In this document: positions 52,596 through 61,412 of the stretch, in pieces | Layout: each line of letters starts with the position of its first letter | Position numbering within the stretch: the first letter of the stretch is position 1 | Assembly: GCF_014200595.1 (NCBI RefSeq) | Contig: NZ_JACHCG010000005.1 | Location: forward strand, 124,001-188,000 | Length of the DNA: 64,000 nt | Direction of reading: 5' to 3' | DNA from: Pedobacter cryoconitis | Lineage (GTDB): Bacteria > Bacteroidota > Bacteroidia > Sphingobacteriales > Sphingobacteriaceae | Notes under the pieces: model-generated | What the model was told of the DNA's origin: nothing | Databases searched by the model: none | The model's input: the letters and a program-made list of their open reading frames with translations, nothing else | Position numbers and translations under genes: made by a program

Positions 52596-53306
52596 TTGAA
52601 AAGGATACTTATTTCAACCTTATTTTCGGCATTAGCATTTTCGTCTTTTGCACAATCAAATTTTTACAAGTTTTCTGTTGGTGCCGGCGCTGGTATTACC
52701 CAATCTTTCGCAGATCTTAAAAAACATGACTTCGGACTGGCCGGATATGCTACGCTTGACTATTTATTCACCCCCTATCTTAGCCTTGGCCTGGAACTTC
52801 AAAAAGGAGAAATCAACGGAGGGGATGTCAATGCGGCCCCCGACGACAGACAGTTCATCAATGGTTACCAGGCCGTGTCTGTGAATGGAAAAATATCTTT
52901 GGGACAATTTATAGATTTTGACTATAACAGCCTTTCTGGCAAACTCAGAGGCCTGTATTTTGGCAGTGGACTGGGAATTATACAAAATAAGATGACAGGG
53001 ATCAGGCGGGTAAATGTAAAAGACCCTGACCATCCATATCCCGGAGAAGACAGTTCAAATGATGTATATTTTCCGTTAAACCTGGGGATCAACTTCTTTT
53101 TTCCGGACCGGGAAGGTTTTTACAGATACACCCTGAATATTAATTGCCAGAGTAATATAACCCTGGGCGAAGGACTGGATGGTTATGATAATTCATCTTT
53201 GACCCACAAATCCGGGACACCTGATATCTATAACTTTTATACTATTGGATTTAAATACAGTTTCGGAAAACTGGGCCTGTATAAGAAAACATTCAGGCGC
53301 TTTTAA
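52596..53306 (+). CDS. Outer-membrane beta-barrel protein
   Basis: A 236-residue protein with a signal peptide ILISTLFSALAFSSFAQS and about eight predicted beta strands with alternating residues (FYKFSVGAGAGITQSF, GLAGYATLDYLFTPYLSLGLEL, FYTIGFKYSFGK). It has the glycine/aromatic pattern of small OmpA-like barrels, but no OmpA C-terminal domain. Start codon TTG. Function unknown; probably structural or porin-like. Confidence 0.75.
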   Translation: MKRILISTLFSALAFSSFAQSNFYKFSVGAGAGITQSFADLKKHDFGLAGYATLDYLFTPYLSLGLELQKGEINGGDVNAAPDDRQFINGYQAVSVNGKISLGQFIDFDYNSLSGKLRGLYFGSGLGIIQNKMTGIRRVNVKDPDHPYPGEDSSNDVYFPLNLGINFFFPDREGFYRYTLNINCQSNITLGEGLDGYDNSSLTHKSGTPDIYNFYTIGFKYSFGKLGLYKKTFRRF

Positions 53307-53344
53307 CCTGGAACAATGCGGAGTACTTTTATAAATGCATATCA

Positions 53345-55057
53345 ATGAAATATCTTTTATTGTCTTTAATTCTGCTAACGATGGAAACATTTGCACAGCA
53401 AACGCCTTACGAGCTTAGTAATAAAAATCAAACGGCCACTTATGAGCAGGCTATCGCTTATTACAAACAACTGGCTAAAGTATCTCCACAGGCAAAGCTC
53501 CTTTCTTATGGAACGACTGATTTTGGAAAACCACTTCACCTTTTGGTCTTATCAAAGCATAAAGTCTTTGATCCTGCCCAACTCCGAAAGAATAACCAAA
53601 GAATCTTATTAATTAATAATGGGATCCATCCCGGTGAACCTGAGGGTATAGACGCATCCATGATGCTGGCAAGAGATTTATTAAAAGATAACCGTCTGCC
53701 TGATAACGTTGTGATCTGTATTATTCCAGTTTACAATATAGACGGGTCATTTAACCGCAGCAGTACTTCCAGAGCAAATCAAAATGGGCCTGAAGCTTAT
53801 GGGTTCAGGGGAAACAGCAAAAATTACGATCTGAACAGGGACTTCATTAAAACCGATTCCAAAAACTCGGCTGCCTTTCAGGAAATATTCAATACCTGGC
53901 AACCAGAGATCTTTGTAGATACCCATACCAGCAATGGCGCCGATTATCAATATACAATGACGCTGATCCCTACGCAAAAAGATAAGTTAAACCCTATTTT
54001 AGCGGAGTACCTGACCAAAACTATGGTTCCGGCTTTATATGCGGGAATGAAGAAAAAAGGATATGAACTCATTCCTTATATCAACTCGGTAGAAGCCACA
54101 CCAGATGCCGGAATCACGGGTTTTCTGGAGACTCCACGCTACTCAACCGGTTATGCAGCTTTACACAATAGTATTGGCTTTATGCCAGAAACGCATATGT
54201 TAAAGGCTTATCAGAAAAGAGTTGAGTCTACCTATCAATTACTTCAGACTTATGTTGACCTGGTGAGCAGAGATGCAAAAATTATCGGGGAAAACAAGCG
54301 TAAAGCTGATGAAGCTGCTTCCATACAAAAAGAATTCCCTTTGAACTGGAAACTCAATGAAACTACCTACGAACTGATTACATTTAAAGGCTTTGCTGCA
54401 AAATATAAACCCAGTGCAGTAAGTGGTGCTGACAGGCTTTATTATGACCGGAATGATCCTTATACAAAAAAGATCAAATACTGGAATAAGTTTGAACCGC
54501 AGCTTACTGTAGCAAAACCAGCGGCTTACGTCATTCCCAAAGCATGGGACAAGGTAATCGGCTTGCTAAAATTAAACGGAGTCAGGGTACAGGAACTTCA
54601 GGAAGATAAAGAGCTTGCAGTCGATGTTTACTATATCGAAGATTATAAAACAGCATCAAGACCTTATGAGGGGCATTATATTCACAATAACGTGCAACTG
54701 AGTACCAAGAAACAGACCTTAAAATTCTATAAAGGAGATTACCTGGTTTATGTGGATCAGCCGCAAAACAGGTATATTATGGAAACCCTCGAACCACAGG
54801 CTACCGATTCTTTCTTTAACTGGAATTTCTTTGACTCTGTACTGGATCAGAAAGAACATTACTCCGCTTATGTTTTTGAAGACACAGCCACCGGGCTGTT
54901 AAAAGATGATCCTGAGCTTAAAACCAGGTTGAATCAAAAGAAAATAAAAGATAGTACATTTGCCCAGAATCCTTCAGCGCAACTTGAATTTGTATATCAA
55001 AATTCAAATTACTATGAAAAAACACATTTACGCTATCCAATTGCTAGATTGCAATAA
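53345..55057 (+). CDS. M14 family zinc carboxypeptidase, secreted
   Basis: A 570-residue protein with a signal peptide (residues 1-18, ending FAQQ). The peptidase domain shows NNGIHPGEPEGIDASMMLAR (zinc HxxE), VPVYNIDGSFNRSS-like PVYNIDGSFNRSST, NYDLNRDFIKTDS, FVDTHTSNGADYQYTMTL (third zinc His) and the catalytic glutamate region in GFMPETHML. A C-terminal beta-rich part of about 200 residues follows. Periplasmic or extracellular peptide turnover. The next gene (rhomboid) starts 25 bases later. Confidence 0.88.
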   Translation: MKYLLLSLILLTMETFAQQTPYELSNKNQTATYEQAIAYYKQLAKVSPQAKLLSYGTTDFGKPLHLLVLSKHKVFDPAQLRKNNQRILLINNGIHPGEPEGIDASMMLARDLLKDNRLPDNVVICIIPVYNIDGSFNRSSTSRANQNGPEAYGFRGNSKNYDLNRDFIKTDSKNSAAFQEIFNTWQPEIFVDTHTSNGADYQYTMTLIPTQKDKLNPILAEYLTKTMVPALYAGMKKKGYELIPYINSVEATPDAGITGFLETPRYSTGYAALHNSIGFMPETHMLKAYQKRVESTYQLLQTYVDLVSRDAKIIGENKRKADEAASIQKEFPLNWKLNETTYELITFKGFAAKYKPSAVSGADRLYYDRNDPYTKKIKYWNKFEPQLTVAKPAAYVIPKAWDKVIGLLKLNGVRVQELQEDKELAVDVYYIEDYKTASRPYEGHYIHNNVQLSTKKQTLKFYKGDYLVYVDQPQNRYIMETLEPQATDSFFNWNFFDSVLDQKEHYSAYVFEDTATGLLKDDPELKTRLNQKKIKDSTFAQNPSAQLEFVYQNSNYYEKTHLRYPIARLQ

Positions 55058-55082
55058 TTTATAATCCGATACGAATACCCAT

Positions 55083-55709
55083 ATGATACAAGAATATCTG
55101 ATCAACACACCTGTCGCTTCTCTGATTTTCATTTTCACACTGGTGACAAGTATATATGCTTTTAATGACAGTTCCCTGTATGGAAAGTTTATGCTTCATC
55201 CTTACAGCGTATACCGCAGAAGCAATGTTTATACGCTGTTAACCAGCGGCCTGATACACGGAAGCTGGATGCACCTTGCATTTAACATGTTTACTTTCTA
55301 TTTTTTCGCTTTCTCACTGGAAGCTACAGTAGGAAGCCTGAGGTTTGGACTGATCTATTTTATCGGTTTGATTTTAAGTGATATTCCTTCAGTGATCAAA
55401 CATAAAGATGATTATCATTACCATAGCCTGGGCGCATCGGGAGCAATTTCCGCAGTATTGTTCAGTTATATCCTGTTCTATCCACTGAATACCTTAATGA
55501 TATTTCCATTACCAATCCCAATCTGGGCAGCATTATTTGGTGTATTATACCTGGTTTACTCTTATTATATGTCAAAAAGTTCCAGAGATAATATTAACCA
55601 TGATGCGCATTTATTTGGTGCAATTACTGGTATCGTCATCACGATATTAGTTGTGCCAGGTATTGTCCCTCATTTTATTGAAACCATTACTGCCCGTTTC
55701 GGAGGTTAA
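55083..55709 (+). CDS. Rhomboid family intramembrane serine protease
   Basis: A 208-residue protein with six membrane helices. Conserved features: LIHGSWMHLAFNMFTFYFF (HxxxN oxyanion-type motif), SLGASGAISAVLFSYIL (GASG with the catalytic serine) and HDAHLFGAITGIV (catalytic histidine). It cleaves membrane proteins within the bilayer; substrate unknown. Its stop codon overlaps that of the convergent gene by 4 bases. Confidence 0.92.
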   Translation: MIQEYLINTPVASLIFIFTLVTSIYAFNDSSLYGKFMLHPYSVYRRSNVYTLLTSGLIHGSWMHLAFNMFTFYFFAFSLEATVGSLRFGLIYFIGLILSDIPSVIKHKDDYHYHSLGASGAISAVLFSYILFYPLNTLMIFPLPIPIWAALFGVLYLVYSYYMSKSSRDNINHDAHLFGAITGIVITILVVPGIVPHFIETITARFGG

Positions 55710-56674
55710 TCCGTAGCTGGCAGAGAAGGCGGGTTGAAGTAGCTTGTAGGTGCTAAGGGATCTTTTCTGATTTCCATCAGCAGATTTCCCCAGGGTTTCC
55801 AGACGGTCTCTAAAACCTGCGCATAAATTTTATGCTGCCAAACGTCAAATAATGGTTTATTAGTTGTTCCTCTTAAAGGCATGGCATCAATATAGATTGA
55901 TCCATCCACAGGCATAATCGTATATTCCGGTAAACGGTTGAACAGGTAGGCAGAGTAAAAGAACCTTGCACACAATTCTTCAAACTGCTGGTCTGTTAAG
56001 CGCTGTCCTGCAATCTGATCCAGAATTTCCTGGTGATATCTTTTATTGGTCCCGTTATCCTGCAAGCAGGCAATGATCCCAAAATCTTTAAGTTTTAAAG
56101 AGAAAGTAAGCGTATTGATCTCGTCCCTGAAACTGAAGGGAATATCATCCTGCTCCAGCGGTACAATTACAAAAGACCAGGGGGTAAAATCTTCCAGTAC
56201 TACACTGCGGTAAATACTCTGGATCATAGTTTGCAAATTGCCGAATTTATGCATCAGCCCCTGCGACATATTTAATCCGTCATCGCTTAATTGCTGCAAA
56301 TTAACCGCAGCATTCATCTCGATATAGATCAGGCTGTAAAGAAACTTACCTATCCATTTAAACAGATCCATTTCTTCCAGTTTTGAAACTCCGGCAAACC
56401 CTTCTGCAAATGCCGCTGCTATCTTATCTTCCAGCGGGCCGATAAAATTAAGCAACACCTCTTCACTTACAGGTACTTTCAATGTATTATATGACCTGAT
56501 AGACTCATCTAACAATTTAATCTGTTCGTTACCGCTAAAATTCGCAACTTCCAATAACCATGCAGGCAATACATTGGTCTGTATCACAGGTACATCAAAA
56601 GTATCTCCGCTCAAAAAGCAGTTTTTGAATTTAAAGTCGAAGTTTTTAAACGGCTGATAGATTGTGTTAGTCAT
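55706..56674 (-). CDS. Hypothetical protein, conserved-looking
   Basis: A 322-residue soluble-looking protein with no signal peptide. It begins TNTIYQPFKNFDFKFKNCFL, has a helical middle (LMHKFGNLQTMIQSIYRSV) and ends FDVWQHKIYAQVLETVWKPWG. No family is recognised. The ATG at 56674 is used; the frame extends to 56746, but that part lies in the AT-rich divergent promoter region. A possible -7 sequence TAATATTG is 8 bases upstream. Divergent from the epimerase gene. Confidence 0.65.
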   Translation of the reverse strand: MTNTIYQPFKNFDFKFKNCFLSGDTFDVPVIQTNVLPAWLLEVANFSGNEQIKLLDESIRSYNTLKVPVSEEVLLNFIGPLEDKIAAAFAEGFAGVSKLEEMDLFKWIGKFLYSLIYIEMNAAVNLQQLSDDGLNMSQGLMHKFGNLQTMIQSIYRSVVLEDFTPWSFVIVPLEQDDIPFSFRDEINTLTFSLKLKDFGIIACLQDNGTNKRYHQEILDQIAGQRLTDQQFEELCARFFYSAYLFNRLPEYTIMPVDGSIYIDAMPLRGTTNKPLFDVWQHKIYAQVLETVWKPWGNLLMEIRKDPLAPTSYFNPPSLPATD

Positions 56675-56728
56675 ATTAAGCGCAATATTAGGGATATTAT
56701 TTTTACATTCGGTGAGGCACCCATTTTT

Positions 56729-56736
56729 TAACTTTG
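56729..56736 (+). promoter_or_regulatory. -7 promoter element of the dipeptide epimerase gene
   Basis: TAACTTTG, exact match, 26 bases before the ATG at 56762. Confidence 0.6.
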
Positions 56737-56761
56737 ATATTACCAAAAGCTTTTAAAACAC

Positions 56762-57796
56762 ATGCAAGCAGTTCATATTTCTTTCAACCTGGAACTTAAA
56801 CATCCTTTCACTATAGCCGGATTCACCAGAACAAGTACTCCTTTATTGTTATTAAAGCTTACTTATGAAAATATTGACGGTTATGGCGAAGCTTCTATGG
56901 TTCCCTATTTAGGTGAAAGTTATAGTTCGGCAGAAGCATTCCTGCAAAAAGTAGACTGGGCACGTTTTAAGCAACCTTTTAACTTCGCAGAGTTTACGGC
57001 CTACCTGGACAGCATTGACGCTGGTAATCCAGCGATAAAGGCTGCTATTGACATCGCGCTGAACGATATCAATGGAAAGATCCTGCAAAAGCCATGTTTT
57101 GAAATCTATAAAGCCGATCCGGCAAAAATGCCTGTTACTTCTTATACGATAGGAATTGCCGCACCAGAATTGATTAAAGAAAAAGTTACTGAGGCAAAAG
57201 GGTTTAAAGTACTCAAAGTCAAATTGGGATCAGGTCATGATAAAGAACTGATCAATGCAATCAGAAGCGTAAGCAATTTACCGCTTTATATAGACGCTAA
57301 CCAAGGCTGGACAGATCGAAAAATGGCCATAGACCTGATTTACTGGTTACATGACCAGGGGGCAGTACTGATTGAACAACCGATGGACAAGGCAAATATA
57401 GAAGGGAATGCCTGGTTAACAGGGCGCAGTCCAATTCCAATCCTCGCAGACGAAGCCGTACAACGATTAAGTGATATTGACCATATTAAGGGAGCTTATC
57501 ATGGCATCAATGTTAAACTGATGAAAAGCGGTGGAATGTATGAAGCCCATCAGATGATTTTAAAAGCCCGCTCTTATGGAATGAAGGTCATGATTGGCTG
57601 TATGAGTGAGACTTCGATTGCTACTCAGGCCGGACTGGCTTTAGCGCCATTATGTGACTGGGCAGATCTTGATGGCCCTTTTCTGACTAAGAACAATCCA
57701 TTTGAGCCACCTGCCCTGCACGAAGGCAAGTATATATTAAAAGACCTTCCAGGCTTAGGGCTGGAAGGTCTTTCTCCTAGTTTGTTTCTTCCTTAA
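56762..57796 (+). CDS. Dipeptide (L-Ala-D/L-Glu) epimerase, enolase superfamily
   Basis: A 344-residue enolase-superfamily enzyme. The capping domain is followed by the barrel with KVLKVKLGSGHDKEL (catalytic Lys pair KxK), LYIDANQGWTDRKMAID, VLIEQPMDKANIEG, PILADEAVQRLSDID (metal Asp/Glu) and INVKLMKSGGMYEA (second catalytic Lys). These match the AE/DE dipeptide epimerases that recycle murein peptides. The last 20 codons also encode a perfect 12-bp hairpin (57741-57772). Overlaps the convergent gene by 20 bases. Confidence 0.88.
   Translation: MQAVHISFNLELKHPFTIAGFTRTSTPLLLLKLTYENIDGYGEASMVPYLGESYSSAEAFLQKVDWARFKQPFNFAEFTAYLDSIDAGNPAIKAAIDIALNDINGKILQKPCFEIYKADPAKMPVTSYTIGIAAPELIKEKVTEAKGFKVLKVKLGSGHDKELINAIRSVSNLPLYIDANQGWTDRKMAIDLIYWLHDQGAVLIEQPMDKANIEGNAWLTGRSPIPILADEAVQRLSDIDHIKGAYHGINVKLMKSGGMYEAHQMILKARSYGMKVMIGCMSETSIATQAGLALAPLCDWADLDGPFLTKNNPFEPPALHEGKYILKDLPGLGLEGLSPSLFLP
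57741..57772. terminator. Hairpin terminator inside the 3' end of the epimerase gene
   Basis: AAGACCTTCCAG (57741-57752) and CTGGAAGGTCTT (57761-57772) form a perfect 12-bp stem, loop 8. On the minus strand the stem is followed by TTAATATATA, close enough after the DUF gene's stop at 57777 to terminate it. It is within coding sequence of the opposite gene. Confidence 0.6.
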
Positions 57797-58010
57797 CAGG
57801 GGAAGAATTATTCACGATATTTTGTTTTTCTTTGATACCAGCTCTCACTTCTTTGACAATCTTGATCTTCAGGTAAATGAAAAATAAACCTGTAGCGATC
57901 AACAAAGCAACAACAGGATAATTTGCGTTCTGGAAAGCCCATTTAAGGCCGATTACAGAAATCACAATACCCAGGGTATAAAATGTATTTAATGCGATTT
58001 GTTTCTTCAT
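57777..58010 (-). CDS. Small membrane protein, two helices
   Basis: A 77-residue protein: KKQIALNTFYTLGIVISVIG and PVVALLIATGLFFIYLK are two membrane helices, followed by a charged tail NNSSPVKEETN. It resembles small DUF6358-type proteins of Pedobacter (from memory, uncertain). The ATG at 58010 is used; the longer frame overlaps the rhodanese gene by 44 bases. It lies 4 bases after the rhodanese stop, so the two are co-transcribed. Confidence 0.6.
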   Translation of the reverse strand: MKKQIALNTFYTLGIVISVIGLKWAFQNANYPVVALLIATGLFFIYLKIKIVKEVRAGIKEKQNIVNNSSPVKEETN

Positions 58011-58014
58011 CTTA

Positions 58015-58332
58015 TTAATAAACTGGCATTCCAGGATCAAATGCAGCCTGCCATGCAAGGATACCGCCTTTTAAATTGTAAAGGTTTGTAAAACCATGCA
58101 GCTGCTCCAATTGCATTACTGCTGCTGCACTGCGTTTACCGCTTCTGCATTGCATAATTACTGGTTTATCGGTTGCAATCTTCTCCACTTCAATCAAAAT
58201 CCCTCCTAAAGGAATATTCTCTCCGTTAAGGTTTGAAGTATCGTATTCGAAAGTTTCTCTTACATCAATCAGTTGAAAATCTTCCTTGTTATCTATTTTT
58301 TGTTTTAATTCTTCTACGCTAATTTCTTTCAT
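58015..58332 (-). CDS. Rhodanese-like domain protein
   Basis: A 105-residue single rhodanese domain. The family motifs are DFQLIDVRETFEYD, GENIPLGGILIEVEKI and, with the active-site cysteine, VIMQCRSGKRSAAAVMQLEQ. It then has NLYNLKGGILAWQAAFD. Such proteins carry persulfide sulphur and are cytosolic. The -7 element TATATTTG lies 46 bases upstream. The ATG at 58332 is preferred to a TTG at 58338. Confidence 0.9.
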   Translation of the reverse strand: MKEISVEELKQKIDNKEDFQLIDVRETFEYDTSNLNGENIPLGGILIEVEKIATDKPVIMQCRSGKRSAAAVMQLEQLHGFTNLYNLKGGILAWQAAFDPGMPVY

Positions 58333-58377
58333 CTTCAAAGCTTTTAAATGGATGGCTTATGATCCACGAATAATGGT

Positions 58378-58385
58378 CAAATATA
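58378..58385 (-). promoter_or_regulatory. -7 promoter element of the rhodanese gene
   Basis: TATATTTG on the minus strand, exact match to the consensus. Confidence 0.55.
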
Positions 58386-58488
58386 AAGTTTATCAACAAC
58401 TTATCTGCTAAATGCAAGTCAAAATTTATGGTTTTAACTGACGGCTTGTAACAACTAAGAATGCCGGGCGTTTAATAGTATTCTTTCT

Positions 58489-58496
58489 TAACTTTG
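58489..58496 (+). promoter_or_regulatory. -7 promoter element directly before the DUF4407 start
   Basis: TAACTTTG followed by TTACT and the ATG at 58502, predicting a leaderless message. Confidence 0.6.
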
Positions 58497-58501
58497 TTAC
58501 T

Positions 58502-59587
58502 ATGGATGCCCTGTCACGTTTCTTTTGGTTTTGTTCTGGTATACACCAGCCTACATTAGAGAAGCACCCTACTGAACATAATAAATATGTTGGTATCGGC
58601 GCAACTATCTTTTTCACTGGCTTATTCGCCGCCTTGTCTGGTGGATATGCCATGTATTTTGTTTTTAAAGGCGACACTGCCGCCGTGCTTTTCGCCATAT
58701 TTTTCGGTATCCTCTGGGGGCTTGCCATTTTTAATATGGACCGTTATATTGTATCCAGTATCAACAAGAATTCTTCTGCTACCAAACAGATTTTTCAGGC
58801 CACACCACGTATATTACTGGCTATTATGATCGGCATGGTGATTTCGCGTCCTTTAGAGCTTAAAATTTTTGACAAAGAGATTAAAGAGCGGCTTAAGGTA
58901 AGTTACCTGAACAACCAGCGTTCAAAGATTGACACCCTGAATAAAGCATTTACTAATAAATATACTATCGAGCTCAACAAACTGAACGAATCCAAGGCCC
59001 AAAGGGACTCTTTGGAAAATGGTATCAAATCTGACCGGCAAAAACTTAACTTTGAAGTCTTCGGAACCAAAACGACTGAAACATCCGGCGTAATGGGGTA
59101 TGGGCCTTATGCGAAGCGGAAAGAGGAGGAACTCAAACAGCGGCAGCAAAATCTGGATTCTCTGAATTCAGATGTAAGGAGAATGGAGCGTTTTGTAGAT
59201 GGCAGAAAGCAGTTTGATGGTTTACTATCAGAGCGGCTTTACACAGGAAAACAACTGGACAGCCTGACCAGTATTGCCGGTTTTGCCGACCGTAACTGGG
59301 CATTGGGCCAGTTGAGCTTTAATACAGATGGTACCCGGGATACAACAACTGCATTAGCGGTCACATTTATCGGCTTGTTATTTATCTTTTTTGAGTGCCT
59401 GCCGGTATTTGTAAAAATGATGAGTTCAAGAGGCCCATATGACAGGTCTGTGGAAAACCTGGAGACCAGCCAGATACATACTTCTGAAAAGGATAAGGAT
59501 TTTGAAATCGAAGTGACCGATGGCGTACACGATACCCGGGTAGCGACCACTATTGCAAGAGAAAAAGAACTATTAACTAAATTATGA
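58502..59587 (+). CDS. DUF4407 membrane protein
   Basis: A 361-residue membrane protein of DUF4407. It opens DALSRFFWFCSGIHQPTLEK, then has two helices (about 30-50 and 60-80), NMDRYIVSSINK and a third helix ILLAIMIGMVISRPLELKIF. A coiled-coil loop of about 150 residues (KFNKYTIELNKL-like NKYTIELNKLNESKAQRDSL, KEEELKQRQQNLDSLNSD) follows, and a fourth helix near the end (ALAVTFIGLLFIFFECLPVF). Function unknown. Its stop overlaps the peptidase start by 4 bases (ATGA). Confidence 0.88.
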   Translation: MDALSRFFWFCSGIHQPTLEKHPTEHNKYVGIGATIFFTGLFAALSGGYAMYFVFKGDTAAVLFAIFFGILWGLAIFNMDRYIVSSINKNSSATKQIFQATPRILLAIMIGMVISRPLELKIFDKEIKERLKVSYLNNQRSKIDTLNKAFTNKYTIELNKLNESKAQRDSLENGIKSDRQKLNFEVFGTKTTETSGVMGYGPYAKRKEEELKQRQQNLDSLNSDVRRMERFVDGRKQFDGLLSERLYTGKQLDSLTSIAGFADRNWALGQLSFNTDGTRDTTTALAVTFIGLLFIFFECLPVFVKMMSSRGPYDRSVENLETSQIHTSEKDKDFEIEVTDGVHDTRVATTIAREKELLTKL

Positions 59588-60900
59588 TGAAATACTTTTA
59601 TTACCCATTGATTTTACTTTTTATCGCCCGAACGGCATCAGCCCAGGACATTGATAAAATTATCACTAAAGATTATGTAGACAATCTGATCAAAACCCTG
59701 AGTAGTGATGACATGCAGGGCAGAGCAACATTCAGCCCCGGGATTGATAAGGCGGCAACTTTTATTGAAGGTGAATTTAAAAAAATAGGCTTGCAGCCAC
59801 TAAAAGGAGCTACAGGCTACAGACAAACTTTTTACAAGTATGAGCTTAAACCAGCTTCAGGTCAGGTATCAGTTGATGGGAAAGTGATTGTCCCTGCTGA
59901 TTTTGCCGTTTGGGGAAATACAAGCGAGAGCCTGGATTTCGATAATACCGGCGGAGACGGATGGGTAAGACTTGATTCTTCAAAAACCTTCAGAGAGCAG
60001 TACAGACTTTTAGTCCGTAATAAAAAAACAAAACTGGTCCTGGTAGATCCAAAATTCACCAAAGAATTTAATGAGTTAAAGTCATACCTTTCAAAAGCAG
60101 CTGTTGTAGATGAAAAGATGATGCATGAGACCAACAAGTTTGCTTTAGTCCTGGTATTATCTCCAGATACAACGGTAAAGAACTTTACGGTATCCTTAAA
60201 AAACAAGGCCAGCAAATTGTCTTTATTTAACGTTGCCGGAATTATTCCCGGAAAGTCAAAAGCGAAAGAATTAGTCGTATTCTCGGGACATTATGATCAC
60301 CTGGGTATTATTCATTCAGCAGATCAGGATAGTATTGCAAATGGCGCAGATGATGATGCTTCTGGTACTACAGCGATGATCGCTCTTGCCAAATACTACA
60401 AGAAACTGAACAATAATGAGCGTACTCTTATTTTTGTTGCCTTTACAGCAGAAGAAATTGGCGGCTTTGGTGCCAAGTATTTCTCTGAGCAATTAAACCC
60501 TGATGAGGTGGTTGCGATGTTTAACATCGAGATGATCGGTAAAGAAAGTAAGTTTGGTAAAAACACGGCCTTTATTACAGGCTACGATAAATCTGATTTT
60601 GGAAAGATCCTGCAAAAAAACCTGGAAGGATCAGCATTTACTTTCCATCCGGATCCTTATTTACAGCAGAATCTATTTTATAGGAGCGATAATGCGACAC
60701 TTGCCGCATTAGGCGTACCTGCACATACCATCAGTACTGACCAGATAGATATTGACAAGCTTTACCATACGGTAAAGGATGAATACAGCACACTGGATAC
60801 TGAGAACATCTTGTTAACGATCAAAGCAATTGCTAAAAGCGCAATTACCATCGTAAAAGGAACAGATACACCAACCAGAATACCTAAATTAACTAATTAA
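59584..60900 (+). CDS. M28 family metallopeptidase, secreted
   Basis: A 438-residue zinc aminopeptidase with a signal peptide (to about residue 19, ARTASAQD). Metal residues lie in VVFSGHYDHLGI (His), NGADDDASGTTAMIALA (bridging Asp), FTAEEIGGFGAKYF (catalytic Glu pair), MFNIEMIGK and AHTISTDQIDID with the last His. It starts with two Met codons. Periplasmic or secreted protein breakdown. Co-translated with DUF4407. Its stop overlaps the convergent GNAT gene by 4 bases. Confidence 0.9.
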   Translation: MMKYFYYPLILLFIARTASAQDIDKIITKDYVDNLIKTLSSDDMQGRATFSPGIDKAATFIEGEFKKIGLQPLKGATGYRQTFYKYELKPASGQVSVDGKVIVPADFAVWGNTSESLDFDNTGGDGWVRLDSSKTFREQYRLLVRNKKTKLVLVDPKFTKEFNELKSYLSKAAVVDEKMMHETNKFALVLVLSPDTTVKNFTVSLKNKASKLSLFNVAGIIPGKSKAKELVVFSGHYDHLGIIHSADQDSIANGADDDASGTTAMIALAKYYKKLNNNERTLIFVAFTAEEIGGFGAKYFSEQLNPDEVVAMFNIEMIGKESKFGKNTAFITGYDKSDFGKILQKNLEGSAFTFHPDPYLQQNLFYRSDNATLAALGVPAHTISTDQIDIDKLYHTVKDEYSTLDTENILLTIKAIAKSAITIVKGTDTPTRIPKLTN

Positions 60901-61412
60901 GCAGGTTTTAAGGTTGTTAATGGCAGTGCCATCACATAATCATTCATAAAGAAACCGTTGCCAATTTCAATGTCGACGGTTTCTTTAACCACAAAACCTA
61001 TCTTTTCGTAGAAGTCTTTTGCATTATTGTAACGGTTTACATTTAATTCCAGGCTATCCGCACCGGCTTCCATAGCTTTATTTCTCACTTCATTCATTAA
61101 GAGCTTACCCAGGCCTTTTCCATGAGCCTCAGGTAAAACATATAATTTATGCAGTTTGGCAACAATATGTTCTTTATGTTCTGTTGTTGAATAAGATACA
61201 AAGGCAAGATCCTGATCACCATCCTGTGCAATTAAAAAAGTATGGCCTTCCATCAGCTGTTTCGTTAAAGAAGTGATACTGTAAAATTTGTCAAGCATAT
61301 AATCAATCTGCACCTGATCAAGAATATGGCCATAAGTAGGGCCATAGGTTGAAGTTCCTATATGCTGGATGATTGCCAGATCGTCTTCTTTCGCTTTTCT
61401 TAGTGTAATCAT
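60897..61412 (-). CDS. GNAT family N-acetyltransferase
   Basis: A 171-residue GNAT. The acetyl-CoA loop is LPEAHGKGLGKLLMNEVRNKA (R/Q-x-x-G-x-G/A type), with LNVNRYNNAKDFYEKIGF after it, and VAKLHKLYVL before it. Acceptor unknown. Its ATG overlaps the stop of the TPK-like gene by 4 bases (ATGA), so the two are translationally coupled. Confidence 0.9.
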   Translation of the reverse strand: MITLRKAKEDDLAIIQHIGTSTYGPTYGHILDQVQIDYMLDKFYSITSLTKQLMEGHTFLIAQDGDQDLAFVSYSTTEHKEHIVAKLHKLYVLPEAHGKGLGKLLMNEVRNKAMEAGADSLELNVNRYNNAKDFYEKIGFVVKETVDIEIGNGFFMNDYVMALPLTTLKPA

